Assembly: GCA_020217165.1 (NCBI GenBank)
Contig: JAIWOE010000095.1
Location: 1 to 13,950, forward strand
From: Desulfovibrio sp.
Lineage (GTDB): Bacteria; Desulfobacterota; Desulfovibrionia; Desulfovibrionales; Desulfovibrionaceae
Direction of reading: 5' to 3'
Length of the DNA stretch: 13,950 bases
Shown here: piece by piece, positions 1 to 9,814 of the stretch
How the letters are laid out: each line of letters starts with the position of its first letter
How positions within the stretch are numbered: the first letter of the stretch is position 1
Notes under the pieces: generated by a model
The model's database searches: none
What the model was told of the DNA's origin: nothing
The model's input: only the letters and a program-made list of their open reading frames with translations
Translations under genes and position numbers: made by a program

Positions 1-1
1 G

Positions 2-1300
2 ACATACTCATCCACGCCCACCCCCGAGCCTGTCGCACCTGGCGCTCCTGGCGCCCCCATCACCCCCATCACCTCTTGGACGGCCATCGAACAGCTTCCC
101 CTTGAGGAATGCCAGCGCCGTTGGAGCCGGGCCCGGAGCCTGCTGTCGCGCCTGGTTCCCACCGCCCAGGGATTGCTGATCTTTTCCCGCGTCAGCGTGT
201 ATTATTTCACTGGTACCCTGGGGGACGGCGTGTTCTGGCTGCCCCTGGAAGGCCCGCCCCTGCTGCTGGTACGCCGGGCCAGGGAACGCGCCCTGCTGGA
301 AACCCCCCTGGAGCCCGACCAGGTGCACCTCTTCAAATCCTTCAGCCAGCTGCCGGCGTTGTGCAGCGAGGCCGGGTGCCCCCTGCCCGCCGCAGTGGCC
401 GTGGAGAAATCCGGCCTGCCCTGGAACATCGCCGAATTGTTGACGGCTCGGGTTGCCAACGTCGAGTTTTTGTCCGGTGATGCCGTGGTGACCAAGACCC
501 GGGCCATCAAAACGGAATGGGAACTGCGCAAGCTGCGTCTGGCCGGGCAACGGCATCATCAGGCCCTCTTCCACGACCTGCCGGCCCACATCGCCCCGGG
601 CATGACCGAGCGGGAAATCTGCCACCGGACCTGGGAACGGTTCTTCGCCCTCGGCCATTGCGGCAACATGCGCATGAGCGGCCGGGAGGAAATCTTCCTG
701 GGGCACGTGGCGGCCGGAGAAAGCGCCAACTATCCAAGCCACTTCAATGGCCCGGTGGGCATTCGCGGCGAGCACCCGGCCGTGCCGTTCATGGGCTATG
801 CCGGCGCCGTGTGGCGGCCCGGGGAGCCCCTGGTGTGCGATGTGGGCTTCTGTCTGGAAGGCTACCATACGGACAAAACCCAGGTGTACTGGGCTGGCCC
901 CGAATCCAGTATCCCGGACCAAATACGTCGCGGTCACGAGGCATGTGTGGACATCATGCAGCGCACGGCGGAACAGATGGTTCCCGGAGCCATCCCCTCG
1001 GCCCTGTATGCGGCCTCCCTGGAGCGTGCGGCCAGCCATGGCATTGCGGAGGGCTTCATGGCCCTGGACAACAACCGTGTTGTCTTCCTGGGGCATGGCA
1101 TCGGCCTGGCCATCGACGAATACCCGGTTCTGGCCAAGGGATTCGATGAACCTCTAGAGGAAGGCATGGTAATTGCATTGGAACCTAAACTCGGCATTCG
1201 CGGCCTGGGCATGGTCGGCGTGGAAAACACCTTCGAGGTGACTCCCACGGGTGGCCAATGCCTGACCGGGGACACCTTCCGCCTGCTGGCCATTGATTAA
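2..1300 (+). CDS. M24 family metallopeptidase (Xaa-Pro aminopeptidase-like), 5' end outside window
   Basis: Probable cytoplasmic metallo-aminopeptidase that removes N-terminal residues from peptides, often before proline. The C-terminal 'pita-bread' catalytic domain keeps all five expected metal ligands: Asp in CDVGF (codon at 839), Asp in HTDKT (872), His in GHGIGL (1094), Glu in ALEPK (1181) and Glu in GVENTF (1223). An N-terminal creatinase-like domain precedes it. The frame is open to the window edge and has no ATG, GTG or TTG before a TTG at 173; that codon lies inside the N-terminal domain, so the true start is upstream of the window. Residues before the domain are a low-complexity Pro/Ala/Gly/Thr stretch. 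The gene ends in TAA, and the REC-GGDEF gene starts 44 bases later on the same strand. Family assignment is firm; substrate preference (Xaa-Pro or another peptide, or a creatinase-like role) cannot be read from sequence. Confidence 0.9.
   Translation, partial: TYSSTPTPEPVAPGAPGAPITPITSWTAIEQLPLEECQRRWSRARSLLSRLVPTAQGLLIFSRVSVYYFTGTLGDGVFWLPLEGPPLLLVRRARERALLETPLEPDQVHLFKSFSQLPALCSEAGCPLPAAVAVEKSGLPWNIAELLTARVANVEFLSGDAVVTKTRAIKTEWELRKLRLAGQRHHQALFHDLPAHIAPGMTEREICHRTWERFFALGHCGNMRMSGREEIFLGHVAAGESANYPSHFNGPVGIRGEHPAVPFMGYAGAVWRPGEPLVCDVGFCLEGYHTDKTQVYWAGPESSIPDQIRRGHEACVDIMQRTAEQMVPGAIPSALYAASLERAASHGIAEGFMALDNNRVVFLGHGIGLAIDEYPVLAKGFDEPLEEGMVIALEPKLGIRGLGMVGVENTFEVTPTGGQCLTGDTFRLLAID
38..71 (+). 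repeat. Two adjacent 9-bp tandem repeats inside the peptidase 5' coding region
   Basis: CCTGGCGCT/CCTGGCGCC (38-46, 47-55) is followed by two perfect copies of CCCCCATCA (54-62, 63-71). In the peptidase frame they encode APGAPGAPITPIT, a flexible Pro-rich segment ahead of the folded domain. The 9-base unit keeps the frame, so copy number could change without breaking the gene. Confidence 0.6.
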
Positions 1301-1344
1301 CGCCAACCCGCGGAAGCGGCTGTGTGACGCGGCGGAACAACCGG

Positions 1345-2391
1345 ATGCACCATCACCTTGCGTTGAGCCAAACACCGGACCAGACCGTGACCATCCTCAT
1401 TGTTGACGACTCGGACACCTCTCGCCTGTTGCTGGAATCCATCCTGCGGCATGCCGGGCATGCCGATATCGTCCTCGCCGCCTCGGCCCAGGAGGCGTTT
1501 CACATTCTGGAACTGGACAACGTGGGCGCCGGCGAATGCCCCGTGGATGCCATCCTCATGGACCTGATAATGCCTGGCATGGACGGCATCGAAGCCACCC
1601 GCCGCATCAAGGCCGTGGGGCGCCTGCGGGACATTCCCATCGTCATGGTCACGGTGAATGCGGACCATCAAAGCCTGGAGCAGGCCTTCCAGGCCGGGGC
1701 CATCGATTACATCACCAAGCCCGTCAACCGCATCGAACTGCGCGTGCGCGTGCATTCCGTTCTCAAGCTCAAGGAAGAGATCGACCAGCGCAAGATCAGA
1801 GAGCGTGAACTCATGGACCTGGCCGGCCGGCTGGCGGAAGTGAACAAGCGGCTCAAGGAGATGGCCATCCGAGATGAACTCACCGGCCTGTACAATCGCC
1901 GGCACTTCATGGAGCACGCCCGGGCGGAGTTCATGCGTCACAAACGGTACGGAAGCTCCCTTTCCCTGCTGATGATTGATGCCGATCACTTCAAAACCAT
2001 CAACGACAATTACGGGCACTCCGTGGGGGATCTGACCCTGGCTGCCCTGGCCGACATCGGCCGCCGGCAGTTGCGGGAAGTGGACATCTTCGCCCGCATC
2101 GGCGGGGAGGAGTTCGCCATCCTGCTGCCGGAAACAACCGTGGAGGATGCGCTGGTGGTGGCGGAACGCATCCGCGCCAGTGTGGAGTCCTTCTCCCTGC
2201 GCGTGGACAGCGGCCGGGCGCTGCCGGCAGACCAGGGCGGCAATCAGGGCCTCAAGTTCACCGTTTCCATTGGCGTCGCCTGCACCAATGCCCAGTTGGA
2301 AGACGTGGACAGTCTGCTCAAAATGGCCGACCGCGCCCTCTACGCTGCCAAAAACGCCGGCAGAAACCGCGTGGAGCAAAACGAGGGCTGA
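1345..2391 (+). CDS. Response regulator with GGDEF output: REC-GGDEF diguanylate cyclase (PleD-like)
   Basis: Cytoplasmic response regulator predicted to make c-di-GMP from two GTP when its receiver is phosphorylated. Counting from ATG 1345 (348 aa), the REC domain (about 14-135) has acidic residues D21/D22, phosphoacceptor D73 in ILMDLIMPGMDG, T103 and K125 (TKPVN). A charged helical linker (about 135-175) leads to the GGDEF domain (about 178-345), with DELTGLYNRR, the DADHFKTINDNYGH nucleotide motif and active-site GGEEF at 253-257. R244 and D247 form the RxxD inhibitory site at the standard five-residue distance from GGEEF, so product feedback is expected. Start choice is uncertain: ATG 1345 follows GGCGGA by 8 bases, while GTG 1324 follows GGAAG by 7 and would add seven residues. 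It lies between the peptidase and the hybrid kinase genes, 126 bases before the latter. The sensor kinase that phosphorylates it is not proven. Confidence 0.95.
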   Translation: MHHHLALSQTPDQTVTILIVDDSDTSRLLLESILRHAGHADIVLAASAQEAFHILELDNVGAGECPVDAILMDLIMPGMDGIEATRRIKAVGRLRDIPIVMVTVNADHQSLEQAFQAGAIDYITKPVNRIELRVRVHSVLKLKEEIDQRKIRERELMDLAGRLAEVNKRLKEMAIRDELTGLYNRRHFMEHARAEFMRHKRYGSSLSLLMIDADHFKTINDNYGHSVGDLTLAALADIGRRQLREVDIFARIGGEEFAILLPETTVEDALVVAERIRASVESFSLRVDSGRALPADQGGNQGLKFTVSIGVACTNAQLEDVDSLLKMADRALYAAKNAGRNRVEQNEG

Positions 2392-2438
2392 TTCCCCCTG
2401 CCCCGGCAATCCCTCTGAACAATGCATGTTAGTGCTTG

Positions 2439-2466
2439 AATCCGGAACGATTCGGATTTACGAATC
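2439..2466 (+). repeat. Overlapping, mutually exclusive inverted repeats upstream of the hybrid kinase gene
   Basis: AATCCG (2439-2444) can pair with CGGATT (2453-2458), and GATTCG (2449-2454) can pair with CGAATC (2461-2466). The two 6-bp stems share bases, so only one can form at a time. They lie 50-80 bases before the kinase start in the 126-bp gap. A TTGAAT (2436-2441) and TACGAA (2459-2464) 17 bases apart form a weak promoter-like pair over the same bases. A regulator-binding site is possible, but chance cannot be excluded. Confidence 0.35.
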
Positions 2467-2517
2467 TGCAGGGGGATATTTCCCAGCCAATGACGCACAG
2501 CCTTCCGGGGGGAAGCT

Positions 2518-5352
<2,835 letters not shown>

Positions 5353-5366
5353 TGCTGCGTCCTCAA

Positions 5367-5388
5367 GATATGTCCATATCATATATGG
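5367..5388. repeat. AT-rich overlapping inverted repeats after the hybrid kinase gene
   Basis: CCATAT (5374-5379) and ATATGG (5383-5388) form a perfect 6-bp stem with a CAT loop. The overlapping pair GATATG/CATATC (5367-5372, 5375-5380) is an alternative. They start 15 bases after the kinase stop. No T-run follows, so this is not a standard terminator. Confidence 0.4.
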
Positions 5389-5396
5389 GAGGCCTA

Positions 5397-5411
5397 GGAG
5401 CCACAGGCTCC
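5397..5411. repeat. GC-rich hairpin GGAGCC-ACA-GGCTCC
   Basis: A perfect 6-bp GC-rich stem with a 3-base loop in the convergent gap between the kinase and MFS genes. It could stabilise or end the kinase transcript, but it lacks a downstream T-tract. Confidence 0.45.
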
Positions 5412-5415
5412 GTGA

Positions 5416-5445
5416 GTCCGCCAGAATCCACGCATGGTGGCGGAC
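5416..5445. repeat. 8-bp perfect inverted repeat GTCCGCCA/TGGCGGAC
   Basis: GTCCGCCA (5416-5423) pairs with TGGCGGAC (5438-5445) across a 14-base loop, inside which CCA and TGG can pair further. This is the strongest secondary structure in the convergent gap. It begins five bases after the previous hairpin, so both can fold in one transcript. No U-run follows. A factor-dependent end or a transcript-stabilising structure is possible. Confidence 0.45.
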
Positions 5446-5454
5446 CGTCCTCCC

Positions 5455-5486
5455 GAAATATGATCATGGAAATATCGTCTTATTTC
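5455..5486. repeat. Repeated GAAATA with inverted copy TATTTC
   Basis: GAAATA occurs at 5455-5460 and 5469-5474, and its complement TATTTC at 5481-5486. The second copy can form a 6-bp stem with a 6-base loop. The palindrome ATGATCAT lies between the two direct copies. The role is unknown. The rest of the gap up to 5536 has a run of seven A (5528-5534), which reads as a T-run just after the MFS stop codon on the minus strand, but no stable hairpin precedes it. Confidence 0.3.
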
Positions 5487-5536
5487 AGGGACGTGACACG
5501 AGGGTGGCGCCGGCTAACTATTTATTCAAAAAAATA

Positions 5537-6859
5537 TCACTTTCTTCCCTCTTCCTCCTCCGTCAGTCCGGCCTGGGGCACGCCCAGCATCAAGACGCCA
5601 CCCACGACCAAAAACATGATGATGCAGCTCATGCCCACCCGCTGGCTGTCGAATATGGCCGTCAGCCAGGCCACGGCCAGGGGGCCCATGAAGGAGGTGA
5701 TCTTGCCGGACAGGGCAAAGAGTCCGAAGAACTGCGTGCGTAGCGCCTCCGGCGCGCTGCGGGCCAGCCACGTGCGGCTGGCCGCCTGCACCGGGCCGAA
5801 GAACACGCTCATCAGCAGGCCGAACACCCAGAACCACAGTTTGTCATGCACCAGCAAAATGGCCGCGCCGGGCACGACCAATCCCAGCAATGAAAGCAGG
5901 ATGGTCTTGCGGGGGCCGATGGCGTCATCCACCCAGGCAAAGCAGAAGGCCCCGAGGCCGGCGCTGACGTTCATGGCAATGCCAAAGGTCAGCACCTCGG
6001 CCGTGCTCATGCCAAAGGAGCCCGCGGCATAAATGCCGCCGAAGACAAAGGTGGTGGACAGGGCCTCGTTATAGATGGTGCGGGCCACAAGAAACCGCAG
6101 GATGTGCCGGTGCCGGCGGGCATGGCGCAGGGAACCCGCCAATTGTCGCACTCCTTCCCGGGCGGCCTGCACCGGACCCAGCCGGGCTGCGCCCGTGGCC
6201 GGGGCGTCGGGCGTGAACAGGAACAGCGGGATGGCGAACAGGAAGTACCAGCCTGCGGCCAGCAGGTTGGTGGCCCGGATGTGGTAGGCCCCGTCCCGCG
6301 ATAGGGGGATGAGTGGATTGTCTCCAATGAACAGAAACAGGCCCGCGGCCAGGCAGACGATGCCCCCAAAATACCCCGTGGCCCAGCCCCAGCCAGACCA
6401 GCGGCCCTGCCGGTCCGGCGGCGCCAGTTCCGGCAGCATGGCGTTGTAAAAAATCTGCGCGTATTCCGAGGCGATGGTCCCCACCCCCACCAGCAGCAGG
6501 GCCAGCCACACAAAGTCCGGGGAAGGCGCCACATACCACAACAATCCCGTGCACAGGATGCACAGCAGGGTGAACACTCCCAGCCAGGGCTTGCGGCGGC
6601 CGGTGCGGTCGGCCATGGCCCCCAGCAGCGGCCCCCCCAGGGCGATGAGGATGCCCGAGAGCCCCACCATGTTCCCCCATTGCGTGGTGCCCTGGGTGGG
6701 GTTGGCCGCCACGGCATTGGTGAAGTACGCGGCAAAAATGAAGGACTGGATGGGCGTGACAAAGGCCTGGTTGGCCAGGTCGTACAGCGCCCAGGCGCGC
6801 AGCTGCCAGACGGTGGCCCCGGGCCTCTTTTTTCCGGAGCGAGGGTCCTGGAGGCTCAT
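5537..6859 (-). CDS. MFS transporter, UMF1/Atg22-like
   Basis: Inner-membrane protein of 440 aa with about 12 hydrophobic segments and a long hydrophilic loop in the middle, as expected for the major facilitator superfamily. The N-terminal motif RAWALYDLANQAF, just before the first span, resembles the 'YDWANSAF' signature of the UMF1/Atg22-like subgroup. A motif-A-like loop, GAMADRTGRRKP, follows the second span. The C-terminal tail is acidic, then basic (TEEEEGRK). Its ATG overlaps the stop of the upstream acyltransferase fusion by four bases (ATGA), and a GGAG Shine-Dalgarno lies at 6867-6870 inside that gene, so the two are translationally coupled. Substrate is not known. Context suggests a lipid-related solute such as a lysophospholipid or fatty acid, by analogy with LplT beside Aas in E. 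coli, although LplT is from a different MFS family. Amino-acid or drug export remains possible. Confidence 0.9.
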   Translation of the reverse strand: MSLQDPRSGKKRPGATVWQLRAWALYDLANQAFVTPIQSFIFAAYFTNAVAANPTQGTTQWGNMVGLSGILIALGGPLLGAMADRTGRRKPWLGVFTLLCILCTGLLWYVAPSPDFVWLALLLVGVGTIASEYAQIFYNAMLPELAPPDRQGRWSGWGWATGYFGGIVCLAAGLFLFIGDNPLIPLSRDGAYHIRATNLLAAGWYFLFAIPLFLFTPDAPATGAARLGPVQAAREGVRQLAGSLRHARRHRHILRFLVARTIYNEALSTTFVFGGIYAAGSFGMSTAEVLTFGIAMNVSAGLGAFCFAWVDDAIGPRKTILLSLLGLVVPGAAILLVHDKLWFWVFGLLMSVFFGPVQAASRTWLARSAPEALRTQFFGLFALSGKITSFMGPLAVAWLTAIFDSQRVGMSCIIMFLVVGGVLMLGVPQAGLTEEEEGRK

Positions 6860-9597
6860 GCCCGTGCTCCGAATTCCGCCCGCAGGGCCTGCTGCATCAC
6901 GGCCACCCGCTGGCGCACGGCCTGCATCATCCGCTGGGCAGCCGGGGCCTGGGCCACGGTATCGGCCGTCTCCTCAAGCAGCACCCGCGGCGGCACGGGC
7001 TCTCCGAACTGCACCACCACCTTGGTTCGGCGGATGCTGAAGCGTCCCGGAGGCATGGCCTCCCAGGTGCCATGGATGCACACCGGCACCACCATGGCCG
7101 GATAGCGTTCCAACAGCAGGCCCAGGCCGGGCCGGAACTCGCGCAATTCCCCGCTGGTGGAGCGGACCCCTTCCGGAAACCACAGCAGGCTGCGCCCGAG
7201 TTTGAGCACCGCCGCCCCCAGGGCCAGGGAGGCCGCCACGCCCTTGTCCGGGTCAATGGGCACGGTCTGGGCCAGCCGGCTGAAGAACCGGTTGACGGGA
7301 TTGTGGAATGCCGCCCCGGTCCAGCCGGCCACCTGCATGCGGCCAAGGACGCCAAAGGGGACGGCCGGGAGCACCACAAAGGGGTCCAGGTAGCTCAGGT
7401 GATTGGGAGCGAGCACGAACTGCCGCAGGTCCCGAAGCCGGTCCGCCCCGCGAACCTCCACGGAGAAAAGGAGCTTTGACAACAGCTTGAATACAAACCA
7501 CACCACCCAGGCCACGCCACGCATCCAGGGACGCAGGGGGGTGAGCCAATGCTGCTGCTCGGTGGTGAGGGAGGATTCTGGATTCTCGATAATGGCTTTG
7601 ACATCCGCCCCAGCCTTGGTCGTCCCCGGGCTGCCCCCCTGGCTGGCGGAGCCGGCTGCTTCCTGCAGCAGATCCCGCACGGTGATGATTCGTGCTGCCG
7701 CTTCTTCGGAGATTTCCACCCCGGCCGCATCCTTGAGTGCCAGGCCGATGACCAGCCACTCCAGCGAATCCACGCCCAGGTCCAGCTGCATCTGGGTGTC
7801 CGGGGAGAGGCGGTTCTGGGCATAGCGCTCCCGCAGCCAGTTCCACACGGCCCTGACCTTGTCCTGTTCCAGCAGGGCGCGATCCGCCTCCTTCCAGCGC
7901 TCCTCGGGCAGGGGGCTGGTGTCTGCATCCGGCATCACCATACCTGCCTTGGCCTGTTCAAACTGCTCCTGCAGCATGTGCCGCCGCAATTTGCCCAGGC
8001 GCGTGCGCACCAGGGGGACGGGGCTCACGGCCACATCCAGGGGACGCTGGTAGCTGGGCAGCCGCTGGGCCACCTGGGTCACGGCCTCGCGCACGACCTC
8101 GTCGATGTTTGACCGTCGGCTGCGTGTTTCCACGGGGTCCGGCACGATGAGGGCTGCGAGACCACCCTTCCAGGCCAACACCGCCGCTTCGGCAATGACA
8201 GGATGCGTTTCCAGGGTCTGTTCCACCTTTTCCGGATCGACATTTTCACCGCCCTGGGTGACGATCATCACCGAGGCGCGGCCAAACAGCGTCAGGCGGC
8301 CATCCGGATCCAGGCGACCAAGGTCTCCGGTGCGGAACCAGCCGTCCTGCGTAAAGGCCTCGGCGGTTTTCTCCGGCAGATTTCGATATCCTCCAAAGAC
8401 ACCTGCGCCGCGGGCCTGCACCTCCCCCACGCCTTCGGGCAGGGCCTCCAGGCCGTCCACCGTGGCAATGCGGATGGAGACCCCCGGGAGGGGACGGCCC
8501 ACGGTGCCTGGCCTGGCATCTCCCGGGGCATCCAGGGCCAGGATGGGGGAGGTTTCCGTCAAGCCATAGCCCACGGCCACCTGCCAGCCCAGGGCTTCCA
8601 GGTCGCGGGCCACGTCGGCATCCAGGGGGGATCCGCCCGAGGCCAGCACCCGCAGGTTCGGCCCCACGGCCTCGTGCAGGGATCGCAGCAGCGTCTTGCC
8701 CACCCGCAGGCCGGTTTTGTCCTTGATCCAGGCGCTGGCGGCCATCATTTTTTCAAAAGCGATGCGCGCGGCGAGCCCCTTGGCCGCTGCCTTGCCGCGG
8801 ATGCCCGTGAGCATGGCCGTATACAACCGTGGCACCCCGGCGATGAGGGTTACATCCCCCTCCTTGATGGCCTCCAAAATGTGCGGCCCGGTGAGGGACT
8901 GGGGCAGCACCACCGTGAGCCCCAGGGACAAGGAAGTGAATATGCCGATGACAAAGGGATACACATGATGCAGGGGCAGGGGCAGGAGCATGGTATCCGT
9001 GGCGTGGACCAGCCTGGCCTGCACCAGGGCATTCTGCTGGAAAATGATATTGCCGTGGGTCAGGGGCACGCCCTTGGGCCGGCCCGTGGTGCCGGAGGTA
9101 TAGAACAGGGCGGCGGGCTCGTCAGGGGTGGCCCGGGGTAAAAATCGACCGTCGCCGGCATGCTGCAGCAGGGCACGCCAGGAATGCGGGTGCCCGGCCG
9201 GTGCGTCCAGCAGGAAGCAATGGTCCGGGGCCAGGCCGGCATGCTGCAAGGCCGGGGCATGCTCCGAGGCGGTGAAGACGAATCGCGCCTGACTGTCACC
9301 CAACACGTGCGCCAGCCCCTCGCCGGCCAGCTGGACATCCACGGGCAGCACGACCCCGCCGGCTTCCAGAATCCCCAGGACTGCGGCAAAGGCCTCCGGG
9401 CATGCCGGCATCATCAACCCCACGGCCTCGCCCCGGGTCAGCCCCTGGGCCAGGAGCCCCTGGGCCACGGCCTGGGCCTGGACGTGCAATTCCTGGTAGG
9501 TCAGTTTGCGAGGGCCGGTGTCGGCAAAGGCCGTCACCGCCAGCTTGTCTCCCCGGGCGGGCATGGCGGCGATGACATCCTGCAACGTGCTGAACAT
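6856..9597 (-). CDS. Trifunctional fusion: acyl-adenylating enzyme (AMP-binding)-acyl carrier domain-PlsC acyltransferase
   Basis: Predicted to activate a fatty acid with ATP, load it on its own phosphopantetheine arm and transfer it to a glycerolipid (913 aa). The adenylation domain (about 1-545) shows the P-loop YTSGTTGRPKG (166-176), GYGLTETSP, FRTGDLGRLDPDG and the C-terminal catalytic lysine K536 in RLGKLRR. The carrier domain (about 575-645) has LGVDSLEW with attachment serine S611. A hydrophobic segment at about 695-715 probably binds the membrane. The PlsC domain (about 715-895) has H733 and D738 in NHLSYLDP (HX4D), E809 in FPEGVRS and a VPVCIHGTW block. E. coli Aas has the opposite order, acyltransferase first, and uses separate ACP. 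ATG 9597 is preferred over ATG 9612 because of the GAGGAAG six bases upstream. A good promoter lies at 9670-9697, and the MFS gene is coupled downstream. Domain calls are firm; acyl donor and acceptor are inferred. Confidence 0.94.
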   Translation of the reverse strand: MFSTLQDVIAAMPARGDKLAVTAFADTGPRKLTYQELHVQAQAVAQGLLAQGLTRGEAVGLMMPACPEAFAAVLGILEAGGVVLPVDVQLAGEGLAHVLGDSQARFVFTASEHAPALQHAGLAPDHCFLLDAPAGHPHSWRALLQHAGDGRFLPRATPDEPAALFYTSGTTGRPKGVPLTHGNIIFQQNALVQARLVHATDTMLLPLPLHHVYPFVIGIFTSLSLGLTVVLPQSLTGPHILEAIKEGDVTLIAGVPRLYTAMLTGIRGKAAAKGLAARIAFEKMMAASAWIKDKTGLRVGKTLLRSLHEAVGPNLRVLASGGSPLDADVARDLEALGWQVAVGYGLTETSPILALDAPGDARPGTVGRPLPGVSIRIATVDGLEALPEGVGEVQARGAGVFGGYRNLPEKTAEAFTQDGWFRTGDLGRLDPDGRLTLFGRASVMIVTQGGENVDPEKVEQTLETHPVIAEAAVLAWKGGLAALIVPDPVETRSRRSNIDEVVREAVTQVAQRLPSYQRPLDVAVSPVPLVRTRLGKLRRHMLQEQFEQAKAGMVMPDADTSPLPEERWKEADRALLEQDKVRAVWNWLRERYAQNRLSPDTQMQLDLGVDSLEWLVIGLALKDAAGVEISEEAAARIITVRDLLQEAAGSASQGGSPGTTKAGADVKAIIENPESSLTTEQQHWLTPLRPWMRGVAWVVWFVFKLLSKLLFSVEVRGADRLRDLRQFVLAPNHLSYLDPFVVLPAVPFGVLGRMQVAGWTGAAFHNPVNRFFSRLAQTVPIDPDKGVAASLALGAAVLKLGRSLLWFPEGVRSTSGELREFRPGLGLLLERYPAMVVPVCIHGTWEAMPPGRFSIRRTKVVVQFGEPVPPRVLLEETADTVAQAPAAQRMMQAVRQRVAVMQQALRAEFGARA

Positions 9598-9603
9598 AGA
9601 TGG

Positions 9604-9610
9604 CTTCCTC
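9604..9610 (-). promoter_or_regulatory. Shine-Dalgarno GAGGAAG that decides the start of the acyl-activating fusion
   Basis: GAGGAAG on the minus strand sits six bases before ATG 9597, an ideal spacing. The in-frame ATG at 9612 lies inside the complement of this region and has no comparable site upstream. The start at 9597 is therefore favoured, giving a protein that begins MFSTLQDV. Confidence 0.7.
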
Positions 9611-9669
9611 ATTGGGCTCGCGTGGGTTAGGCTTTGGTCCTTCGCGTATGTACCTGTTTTTGCGCCGGG

Positions 9670-9697
9670 AGTATACCCGCGTTCAGGGCAGTGTCAC
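9670..9697 (-). promoter_or_regulatory. Sigma70-like promoter for the acyltransferase-MFS operon
   Basis: On the minus strand GTGACA (9697-9692; 5 of 6 to TTGACA) and TATACT (9675-9670; 5 of 6 to TATAAT) are separated by 16 bases. Transcription would start near 9663, leaving a leader of about 65 bases before ATG 9597. The -10 box lies inside a short inverted repeat (CGGG/CCCG around AGTATA, 9666-9679), which could be a repressor site, though four base pairs is weak evidence. Confidence 0.55.
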
Positions 9698-9728
9698 GGA
9701 ACGGACGTGCGGAGGGACCTGGGTCCAC

Positions 9729-9753
9729 TTTTAATAATATTAACAAAAATTTA
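9729..9753. promoter_or_regulatory. AT-rich island in the divergent intergenic region
   Basis: A 25-base tract that is nearly all A and T (including TTAATAATATTAAC) stands out from the GC-rich surroundings. It lies between the divergent acyl-activating gene and the kinase-like gene, and contains several -10-like hexamers on both strands. I cannot find a matching -35 box for the plus direction. It probably contributes to promoter melting or regulator binding for the plus-strand gene. Confidence 0.35.
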
Positions 9754-9814
9754 CATGCAAGGATTGCCGCATTGGGCGTTGTCTCTGTCGCAAAAACACG
9801 CTACCACCCCACCC

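Noticed and set aside
173..175. TTG as the start of the M24 peptidase
   Set aside because: The frame stays open to the window edge, and the residues before 173 (EQLPLEECQRRWSRARSLL) look like the first helix of the N-terminal domain, so the start must be further upstream.
8..1096. 362-codon open frame on the minus strand
   Set aside because: Antisense to the M24 peptidase, whose five metal ligands are all in the plus frame.
1297..2427. 376-codon open frame on the minus strand
   Set aside because: Complete overlap with the REC-GGDEF gene, which has all active-site motifs. The antisense product is a high-GC artefact.
5521..5540. Intrinsic terminator of the MFS gene at the T-run after its stop
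   Set aside because: The seven-T run on the minus strand is not preceded by a stable GC-rich hairpin; the end of the gene is a purine-rich tract that cannot fold.
8203..9141. 312-codon open frame on the plus strand
   Set aside because: Antisense to the adenylation domain. Gly/Gln/His-rich with no domain signal.
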